From Ruminococcaceae bacterium UBA7127 (lineage in GTDB: Bacteria; Bacillota; Clostridia; Oscillospirales; Acutalibacteraceae): a stretch of 36,908 nucleotides of DNA. The notes under the pieces were generated by a model that made no database searches, was not told where the DNA came from, and saw nothing but the letters and a program-made list of their open reading frames with translations. The stretch is taken from NCBI GenBank assembly GCA_002493005.1, contig DKXL01000048.1, positions 1 through 36,908 on the forward strand. Direction: 5' to 3'. A program made the position numbers and the translations under genes. Positions 31,497 to 36,908 of this stretch are shown piece after piece. Position 1 is the stretch's first letter; every line of letters starts with the position of its first letter.

Positions 31497-32264
31497 TTAT
31501 GCTGTAGCTGCTTTTACGATTGCAGCAAATTTCTCAGCAACAAGTGATGCACCGCCGATAAGTCCGCCGTCAACATTTGTCTTTGAGAGAAGCTCGTTTG
31601 CATTGCCGTCATTCATTGAACCGCCGTACTGAATTGTGAGAGCATCGGCAGCATCCTGATTGTAAAGCTTTGCAACAGTCGCACGAATGAATGAGCAAAC
31701 CTCTTCAGCCTGGTCAGCAGTAGCAGTCTTGCCTGTGCCGATAGCCCAAACAGGCTCATAAGCGATTACAACGTTTTTAAGCTCTTCTTCTGTAACATCA
31801 TAAAGGTCAAGTTTAATCTGTCTTGCGATAACTTCCTCAGTAATGTCGCACTCACGTTCCCAAAGAAGCTCGCCAACGCATACGATTGGCTTTAAGCCTG
31901 CTGCAAGAGCAGCCTTTGTTCTTTTGTTTACAGTTTCGTCTGTTTCGCCGAAATACTGTCTTCTTTCGCTGTGACCGAGAACAACATATTCAACGCCCAT
32001 CTCTTTGAGCATACCTGTTGAAATTTCGCCTGTAAATGCGCCGCTTTCAGCCCAGTGGCAGTTTTCAGCGCCAATCTTAACGTTTGTGCCCTTTACAGCC
32101 TCAAGAGCAACGCTTAAATCAACATAAGGAACACAAGCGATAACCTCGCAGTCAGCATCCTTAACAAGAGGAGTGATAGCGTTTAACAACTCTGTTGCTT
32201 CCTTTGGAGTTTTGTTCATTTTCCAGTTACCGGCAATAATTGCCTTTCTCTTTGTCTTATCCAT
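31497..32264 (-). CDS. tpiA: Triosephosphate isomerase
   Basis: A 255-residue TIM barrel of normal length that interconverts dihydroxyacetone phosphate and glyceraldehyde 3-phosphate. Catalytic residues are K15 (GNWKMN), H98 (GHSERR) and E170 (AYEPVWAIGTGK); the phosphate-binding end QYGGSMNDGNA is present. It lies between pgk and gpmI on the same strand. A hairpin in each intergenic gap suggests that the three messages may be tuned separately. Confidence 0.97.
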   Translation of the reverse strand: MDKTKRKAIIAGNWKMNKTPKEATELLNAITPLVKDADCEVIACVPYVDLSVALEAVKGTNVKIGAENCHWAESGAFTGEISTGMLKEMGVEYVVLGHSERRQYFGETDETVNKRTKAALAAGLKPIVCVGELLWERECDITEEVIARQIKLDLYDVTEEELKNVVIAYEPVWAIGTGKTATADQAEEVCSFIRATVAKLYNQDAADALTIQYGGSMNDGNANELLSKTNVDGGLIGGASLVAEKFAAIVKAATA

Positions 32265-32286
32265 TTCTATTCAACCTTTCATATAC

Positions 32287-32314
32287 ATTATGGGCGAGTG
32301 TACCCGCCCATAAT
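32287..32314. other. Hairpin between pgk and tpiA
   Basis: A perfect 10-bp stem (ATTATGGGCG 32287-32296 with 32305-32314). In the direction of transcription (minus) there is no U tract after it, so it is unlikely to stop transcription. Confidence 0.55.
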
Positions 32315-32335
32315 TTTAATTGATTAAGATGTAAA

Positions 32336-33544
32336 TTATTTGTCAGCGATTACTGCAATACCCGGAAGAGTTTTACCCTCAAGATATTCAAGAGATGCGC
32401 CGCCGCCTGTTGAGATGTGGCTCATCTTGTCAGCAAAGCCGAGCTGAATAACAGCAGCTGCGCTGTCGCCGCCGCCGATGATTGTAGTAGCGTCTGTTTC
32501 TGCAAGAGCCTTTGCAACAGCGATTGTGCCCTTTGCAAGTGTCGGGTTCTCAAATACGCCCATAGGACCGTTCCAAACAACAGTCTTTGCACTCTTAACA
32601 GCATCTGCAAAAAGCTGCTGAGTCTTTGTACCGATGTCAAGACCCTCCATATCAGCAGGAATGCTGTCAGCGTCAACAACCTTAACGTCGATTGGTGCGT
32701 CGATTGGATCAGGGAAGCCTGCTGCGATTGTTGTGTCGATTGGAAGAAGAAGCTGTTTGCCGAGCTTTTCAGCCTTTGCCATCATCTCTTTGCAGTAGTC
32801 AATCTTTGTGTCGTCAACGAGTGAAAGACCAACTTCCTTGCCCTGAGCTTTTAAGAATGTGTAAGCCATACCGCCGCCGATAATGAGAGTGTCGCACTTC
32901 TCAAGAAGGTTAGAGATAACGTTGAGCTTGTCAGCAACCTTTGCGCCGCCGAGAATAGCAACGAACGGACGTACGGGAGTTTCAACAGCGTTGCCGAGGT
33001 AGTTAATCTCTTTCTGCATAAGATAGCCTACAGCTGTATCCTTGATGTGGTCTGTAACACCTGCAGTTGAGCAGTGAGCACGGTGAGCCGAGCCAAAAGC
33101 GTCCATTACAAATACGTCTGCAAGAGAAGCAAGCTCGCTTGAGAATGGCTCAAGGTTCTTGGTTTCTTCTTTTCTGAAACGTGTGTTCTGAAGAAGAACA
33201 ACATCGCCGTCGTTCATCTGTGCAACAGCGTTCTTGGCATTTTCGCCGACAACCTCGTCGTCATTAGCAAATACTACATCCTGACCGAGAAGCTCAGAAA
33301 GTCTTACTGCAACAGGAGCAAGAGAGAACTTGTCCTCGGGACCGTTCTTCGGCTTGCCGAGATGTGAGCAGAGAATAACCTTGCCGCCGTCAGCGATAAG
33401 CTTTTTGATTGTCGGAAGAGCTGCTGTAATTCTGTTGTCGTTTGTGATAACGCCGTCCTTGAGGGGCACGTTAAAGTCACAACGAACAAGAACTTTTTTA
33501 CCTTTTACATTGATGTCATCAACTGTAACTTTGTTGAGCTGCAT
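32336..33544 (-). CDS. pgk: Phosphoglycerate kinase
   Basis: A 402-residue two-domain kinase that makes ATP from 1,3-bisphosphoglycerate. N-domain substrate motifs are VLVRCDFNVPL and CSHLGKPK. The central GGAKVADKL and the C-domain nucleotide motifs GGGMAYTF and NGPMGVFE are present, ending at TIIGGGDSAAA. Start 33544 (MQLNKVTVDD) is preferred, with AAGGAA upstream; an in-frame ATG at 33571 would add nine residues. It is the promoter-proximal gene of the minus-strand set. gap (GAPDH) is not part of this cluster. Confidence 0.97.
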   Translation of the reverse strand: MQLNKVTVDDINVKGKKVLVRCDFNVPLKDGVITNDNRITAALPTIKKLIADGGKVILCSHLGKPKNGPEDKFSLAPVAVRLSELLGQDVVFANDDEVVGENAKNAVAQMNDGDVVLLQNTRFRKEETKNLEPFSSELASLADVFVMDAFGSAHRAHCSTAGVTDHIKDTAVGYLMQKEINYLGNAVETPVRPFVAILGGAKVADKLNVISNLLEKCDTLIIGGGMAYTFLKAQGKEVGLSLVDDTKIDYCKEMMAKAEKLGKQLLLPIDTTIAAGFPDPIDAPIDVKVVDADSIPADMEGLDIGTKTQQLFADAVKSAKTVVWNGPMGVFENPTLAKGTIAVAKALAETDATTIIGGGDSAAAVIQLGFADKMSHISTGGGASLEYLEGKTLPGIAVIADK

Positions 33545-33614
33545 AGTGATACATTCCTTTCTTAATTCCAATTATAACTTGCTGTAAAATTTTAGTAATT
33601 TCACAATCACCATT

Positions 33615-33643
33615 ATTATATATCAAAATGCTTATTTTATCAA
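33615..33643 (-). promoter_or_regulatory. Sigma-A promoter of pgk-tpiA-gpmI
   Basis: On the minus strand TTGATA (33643-33638), 17 bases, perfect TATAAT (33620-33615), 71 bases before the pgk start. Confidence 0.8.
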
Positions 33644-33693
33644 TAGAAATCTATAATTTTTTTGTTTTTGCAAATGCTTTAAACAGTGTTTGT

Positions 33694-34212
33694 TTAACTA
33701 ATATTGTTAAGGTCACTCCACTTGTGATTGTGAAGTTCTCCTTCGTTTAAAAGCTCGGGGAAATCCCACTGGCGCAAGACCTCATAAGCCGCAACTGCAA
33801 CGGAATTTGACAAATTCAGACTGCGTGCTTCATCAATCATCGGGATTCGAAGCGTGCTTTGCGGATGCTTCATCAAAAGCTCCTCGGGCAGACCTTTTGT
33901 TTCCTTGCCAAAAAGCAAATAACAGTTGTCGGTATAGCTGACATCCGAGTGGCGGTGAGTTCCCTTGGTTGAGAAAAAGAAGTAGCTGCCGCCTTTTGTT
34001 TTTTCAAAAAAATCGTCAATATTTTCATAATATGTAATATCAAGGAAGTGCCAGTAATCAAGTCCTGCGCGCTTTAGCTTGCGGTCGTCAACGGCAAATC
34101 CCATAGGTTTTACAAGATGCAGTTTTGCGCCCGTTGCGGCGCAGGTGCGTGCAATGTTGCCGGTATTTTGCGGAATTTCGGGTTCAACAAGAACCAAATT
34201 AAGTGTTGCCAA
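33694..34212 (-). CDS. trmL: tRNA (cytidine/uridine-34 2'-O)-methyltransferase TrmL
   Basis: A 172-residue SPOUT methyltransferase that methylates the wobble ribose of tRNA-Leu. Family motifs are seen in order: EPEIPQNTGNIART (motif 1), LFGKETKGLP (motif 2) and RIPM-DEARSLNLSNSVAVAAYEVLRQ (motif 3), which form the knotted S-adenosylmethionine site. The gene appears to start at TTG 34212 behind AGGAG. It stands alone between the glycolytic unit and a small plus-strand gene transcribed divergently. Confidence 0.92.
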   Translation of the reverse strand: MATLNLVLVEPEIPQNTGNIARTCAATGAKLHLVKPMGFAVDDRKLKRAGLDYWHFLDITYYENIDDFFEKTKGGSYFFFSTKGTHRHSDVSYTDNCYLLFGKETKGLPEELLMKHPQSTLRIPMIDEARSLNLSNSVAVAAYEVLRQWDFPELLNEGELHNHKWSDLNNIS

Positions 34213-34315
34213 AAGTTATCACTCCTATTTTGTAAGGTGTTTGTATTATATATTTTAAATCGTAAACAATAATATTGCAAGATGTAATCTTGTAAAACAG
34301 CAGGAGGTGTAAAAA

Positions 34316-34498
34316 ATGAGCAAAAATCCTATGATGAATATTGTCAAGGGCGCTGCAATCGGAATTGCGGCAGGTGTTGCAATGGGCTATGTCGGCAAAA
34401 AGTCAATGGATAACAATCCAAAGCTGAGAAAAAAGGCAAACCGTGCATTGCGCACAATGGAGTCACTCGTAGACACAGCACAGTATATGTTTAGGTAA
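34316..34498 (+). CDS. Small conserved-looking protein with glycine-rich hydrophobic segment
   Basis: A 60-residue protein: short N-terminus, one glycine/alanine-rich segment (about 9-27: VKGAAIGIAAGVAMGYVG) and a basic, amphipathic C-terminal half (about 30-55). It has a perfect AGGAGGTG ribosome site and a strong terminator directly after, so it is surely expressed. It resembles small YtxH/DUF3918-like proteins of Firmicutes, function unknown; the family is not certain. Confidence 0.75.
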   Translation: MSKNPMMNIVKGAAIGIAAGVAMGYVGKKSMDNNPKLRKKANRALRTMESLVDTAQYMFR

Positions 34499-34505
34499 GA
34501 CAAAT

Positions 34506-34541
34506 AAAAATCTTCTCTGAATTTACTCAGAGAAGATTTTT
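34506..34541 (+). terminator. Rho-independent terminator
   Basis: A perfect 15-bp stem (34506-34520 with 34527-34541) ending in a T run. It is symmetrical enough to work on both strands, so it could also stop transcripts from the minus-strand gene at 34817-35221. Confidence 0.9.
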
Positions 34542-34816
34542 ATTATATTTATATTACAAAAGGGTTGTTATTTTATTTATTCTTGGTTAGCTTATAATAC
34601 TCATATGTATTATTGCCATTTGATTTTTGGTAAACATAAAATATCTTTTCAAATTGTTTACATAATAATGGTATTTTGATATATCACATTTTGTGAGAAA
34701 TTTAGTTTACAATCAAAACAAAACACTTTTTACATTCTACTTTTTTTCAAAAGTATTGGAAGACACTAATTTATGTCTGCACTATTTGTAAAATTATATT
34801 TAGTTTATGAACAGTA

Positions 34817-35221
34817 TTATTTTCGGTAAAATAATCGAGCGTTTTCATCGTTAATATCGAAATCCTTTTTTGTTGACAGATACAATTTATCGCCGTGAAC
34901 CTCGTAATATGTAATTCCACCAGATGGATAATGATAGCTGTCAAAAAACCTTAGTGTACCATTTTCAGCTGCTTCATAATATGGGTACCGAGTGTTACAG
35001 GTACCGTCTTCATAAAATGAAAATCTTATATTTCCGTCTGAATCTGCCCACGAACCTACAATTGAATTATTACTATTATTACCAACTGCAACAAATATTC
35101 CCACAATTGTCAAAGTAATAACTAACACAAGGCTGATAATTATTATTTTTAGGTTTAACTTTTTTGGGTATTTTAATTGACTATTTTGGTTGTTTTGTTG
35201 CAAAGCAGTGTTTATATACAT
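34817..35221 (-). CDS. Membrane-anchored protein of unknown function
   Basis: A 134-residue protein: Gln/Asn-rich cytoplasmic N-terminus (about 1-25), one membrane segment (about 26-48, IIIISLVLVITLTIVGIFVAV) and an outer domain whose pattern IVGSWADSDGNIRFSFYEDGTC recalls lipocalin-like/DUF4923-type beta domains. I do not recognise it further. Start 35221 follows GAGGT seven bases upstream; a longer frame to 35272 exists. The putative left end of the IS110 element begins only about 50 bases upstream, so the original promoter may have been separated from the gene by the insertion. The intergenic 34542-34816 downstream shows nothing else. Confidence 0.6.
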   Translation of the reverse strand: MYINTALQQNNQNSQLKYPKKLNLKIIIISLVLVITLTIVGIFVAVGNNSNNSIVGSWADSDGNIRFSFYEDGTCNTRYPYYEAAENGTLRFFDSYHYPSGGITYYEVHGDKLYLSTKKDFDINDENARLFYRK

Positions 35222-35289
35222 ATGACTACCTCGTATAATATAAAAGTAGTAGTTTTTAAAGTTCCTCTCCAAGAACTTGATGAAAAATG

Positions 35290-35500
35290 CTATACTGTAA
35301 TGGATGCTGTGGATCGGTTTGGTTACCTACCGCGCGACGGTTGCAAGGAGGCTCCGACCACAGCCCTTTACGAGTTTGTTAATTAGTTAGATACCGCAGT
35401 CAATTGGAGATGCGAGACGGTTAATTTAGAACGAGGTTACAAGACGTAAAGTGCCCTGTGGATTCATTCAGCATCAAATAAACGCACTGCGAGGTATCAT
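35290..35500 (+). ncRNA. Candidate IS110 bridge RNA
   Basis: The non-coding region before the transposase folds into two consecutive stem-loops with large internal loops. The first pairs GCTGTGG+TCGG (35306-35317, one bulge) with CCGACCACAGC (35354-35364). The second pairs GATACC+GCAGT (35390-35400) with ACTGC+GGTATC (35486-35498, two-base bulge) and ends four bases before the start codon. IS110-group elements such as IS621 encode a bridge RNA of this layout upstream of the transposase: a target-binding loop followed by a donor-binding loop. CATCAA (35472-35477) in the second loop is complementary to TTGATG at the proposed left end (35277-35282), as a donor guide could be. Homology to a known bridge RNA was not tested. 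Confidence 0.55.
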
Positions 35501-35501
35501 T

Positions 35502-36683
35502 ATGATTTATGTCGGAATCGACGTAGCAAAGGACAAGCATGACTGCTTTATCGTAAACTCTGACGGCGAAGTTCTGTACGATGTATTTACCATACAGAAC
35601 AACATGAATGGCTTTGAAGATTTGTTCTTCAAAATCAAGACCGCATCAAAAGATTTGAGCAAAGTAAAAGTAGGACTCGAAGCCACGGGACACTACTCTT
35701 GCAACATTCTCGGATTCCTTCATAACAAAGGTCTCTCCACCATCGTTATCAATCCGTTGTACACCAGTCTCAGCCGGAAGAGCGTCAGTCTGCGTAAAAC
35801 AAAAACAGACAAAGTGGACGCCCGTACAATTGCAAATATGATCATGTCTGACGTGAGCTTAAAGCCCTACTCAGACACATTATACCATACAGAAGACCTA
35901 AAGTCACTATCCAGATACAGATTTGATAAAGTTTCTGACAGATCAAAGCTGAAACAGTCTGTTTCGCGTCTTGTAAATATCCTGTTCCCCGAACTCGAAA
36001 AGCTCGTGTCAACACTACATACTAAAGCTGTTTATGAGCTTCTTTCGGAGTTTCCCGGCGCTCATCAGGTTGCTTCTGCAAATCTGAAACACCTTACAGC
36101 TTTGCTTGCTTCCGCTTCAAAAGGACATTTCGGCAGAGAGAAAGCAAACGAAATCCGGGAAGCTGCCAGACGCTCGATCGCCTCATATCTCCCTGCAAAG
36201 TCATTGGAGCTCAGACATACCATCAAGTTGATTCGTGAATTGAATACTGAGATTTCTGAAATCGAGACTGAGATCAAAAAAATCATGGATGCCATTGATT
36301 CTCCCACTCTTTCTGTGCCCGGGATCAGTTATGCACTCGGAGCGGTTATTGTTTCCGAAGTCGGTGATTTCTCACGCTTTGACAATCCGGACAAGCTGCT
36401 TGCTTTTGCAGGCTGTTCTCCGTCTACATATCAGTCGGGACAAATCTACTCGACACATGCTAAGATGGAAAAACGAGGTTCGAGATATTTGCGCTGGGCG
36501 CTGCTGAACGCCGCAAAGTATGTCTGTAAATGGGAGCCGACCTTTGCTGCATACCTCAAAAAGAAGCTGGCAGAGGGCAAGCATTACAATGTCGCAGTGT
36601 CTCACGCTGCAAAGAAACTTGTTCGCTTGCTTTATCATCTTGAAACTACGGGCGAAAAGTATATCCCACAGACTCTCTCCTGA
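35502..36683 (+). CDS. IS110-family RNA-guided transposase
   Basis: A 393-residue recombinase with an N-terminal RuvC-like DEDD domain (D7 in GIDVAKDKHD, E60 in LEATGHY, D103 and D106 in KTDKVDART), a coiled-coil middle (about 235-265) and the C-terminal Tnp domain with PGI--ALGAVIVSEVGDFSRF and AGCSPSTYQSG, whose Ser312 is the expected nucleophile. IS110 enzymes cut and join DNA with a bridge RNA that pairs target and donor. Start 35502 (MIYVGIDVAKD) follows GAGGT; a longer frame to 35451 would run into the candidate RNA. It looks intact and so may be active. Confidence 0.93.
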   Translation: MIYVGIDVAKDKHDCFIVNSDGEVLYDVFTIQNNMNGFEDLFFKIKTASKDLSKVKVGLEATGHYSCNILGFLHNKGLSTIVINPLYTSLSRKSVSLRKTKTDKVDARTIANMIMSDVSLKPYSDTLYHTEDLKSLSRYRFDKVSDRSKLKQSVSRLVNILFPELEKLVSTLHTKAVYELLSEFPGAHQVASANLKHLTALLASASKGHFGREKANEIREAARRSIASYLPAKSLELRHTIKLIRELNTEISEIETEIKKIMDAIDSPTLSVPGISYALGAVIVSEVGDFSRFDNPDKLLAFAGCSPSTYQSGQIYSTHAKMEKRGSRYLRWALLNAAKYVCKWEPTFAAYLKKKLAEGKHYNVAVSHAAKKLVRLLYHLETTGEKYIPQTLS

Positions 36684-36728
36684 GCCTGAGCTAACAAATT
36701 TACACCGCACCAGCCGGCGCAGCGTACC

Positions 36729-36851
36729 CTTGACAAACCGAAGCATTCAGATGCTACAATTTTTCAAACGAGGGCGTTCTCCGGCTTTATTGTCGTACTC
36801 TCTCCGTCGCCCTCGCTGTCTTTTCTCAGCATCTGAATGCTGTTTGTCAAG
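36729..36851. repeat. 24-bp stem hairpin with nested stem downstream of transposase
   Basis: Bases 36729-36755 pair with 36828-36851: 10 bp, a 3-base bulge (CGA), then 14 bp, all perfect. Inside, CGAGGGCG (36769-36776) pairs with CGCCCTCG (36808-36815). The tail after the outer stem reads AGCGGCGCATTTTTTT. It is not coding. It could be a terminator-like or protective structure at the right end of the IS, a separate miniature element, or a second structured RNA. Confidence 0.6.
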
Positions 36852-36908
36852 AGCGGCGCATTTTTTTGCAAAATCTTCATCTGGAACTTGACTTTTAATA
36901 GTTAGTCT

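Larger units (their letters stand above)
35273..36891 (+). mobile_element. IS110-family insertion sequence (boundaries tentative)
   Basis: The unit comprises a structured 5' non-coding region, one DEDD transposase gene and a 3' non-coding region. GAACTTGA occurs at 35273-35280 and again at 36884-36891, bracketing these parts as a direct repeat. IS110 elements lack long terminal inverted repeats and duplicate only a short core, so this 8-base repeat is a plausible but unproven boundary. The element may also extend past the window end. Confidence 0.6.

Noticed and set aside
35277..35301. Promoter formed at the IS110 circle junction
   Set aside because: Joining the proposed right and left ends at GAACTTGA does not place a good -35 box 16-18 bases before TATACT (35291-35296). 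Either the ends are wrong or the promoter lies elsewhere.
1..36908. CRISPR arrays, tRNA and rRNA genes
   Set aside because: No regularly spaced repeats, cloverleaf-like segments or rRNA signatures were noticed on either strand by eye.

Overview
The window looks like chromosomal DNA of a low-GC Gram-positive anaerobe of the class Clostridia. A Ruminococcus-like member of the Oscillospiraceae is the best guess. Supporting points are the AT-rich base composition, strong GGAGG-type ribosome sites, several TTG/GTG starts, promoters close to TTGACA-N17-TATAAT, a FtsEX plus coiled-coil M23 hydrolase cell-division module, a stand-alone UgpC/MsmK-type sugar ATPase and a secreted multi-module repeat protein. 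The assignment is inferred from gene content only.

Layout. 1-2,500: a gene-poor leader with two terminators, then an ECF sigma factor fused in one chain to a membrane segment and a repeat-rich outer domain, preceded by a textbook ECF promoter that suggests it transcribes itself. 2,500-5,210: a small minus-strand transcription unit with a 22-codon reading frame, facing a plus-strand cluster (FlK-type thioesterase, HAD phosphatase, a membrane-anchored DUF4830-like protein, RsuA pseudouridine synthase). 5,380-11,330: UgpC/MsmK ATPase, a PucR/CdaR-type regulator, ftsE, ftsX and a PcsB-like peptidoglycan hydrolase. 11,550-14,575: an unknown conserved-looking protein, greA and lysS.

14,600-17,150 is an accessory, decaying strip: tandem TTACGCCA repeats just after lysS, a zinc-ribbon gene fused by deletion to a headless acetyltransferase, a small gene with a premature stop, an intact dihydrofolate-reductase-like gene, a frameshifted and truncated acetyltransferase, and a tiny ferredoxin-thioredoxin-reductase-like protein whose promoter carries a perfect palindrome. 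17,190-24,000 returns to housekeeping: ArsC/Spx-like protein, ilvD, an EF-G paralogue with altered GTPase motifs, a YitT-family membrane protein and a cation diffusion facilitator with a manganese-type metal site.

24,040-34,210 is mostly minus strand: a heterodimeric ABC exporter followed by a small XRE regulator, a secreted protein with three near-identical modules, then pgk-tpiA-gpmI (lower glycolysis) and trmL. The right end (34,300-36,908) holds a small glycine-rich protein, a membrane-anchored protein, and an IS110-family element whose 5' non-coding region folds into two long-range stem-loops, as expected for a bridge RNA. A separate 24-bp hairpin lies downstream of its transposase.

The points I would look at first are the one-piece sigma factor/sensor with its own ECF promoter, the IS110 bridge-RNA candidate, the EF-G paralogue lacking key GTPase residues, and the palindrome-covered promoters at 16,954 and 19,531. 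I saw no CRISPR array, tRNA, rRNA or recognised riboswitch.
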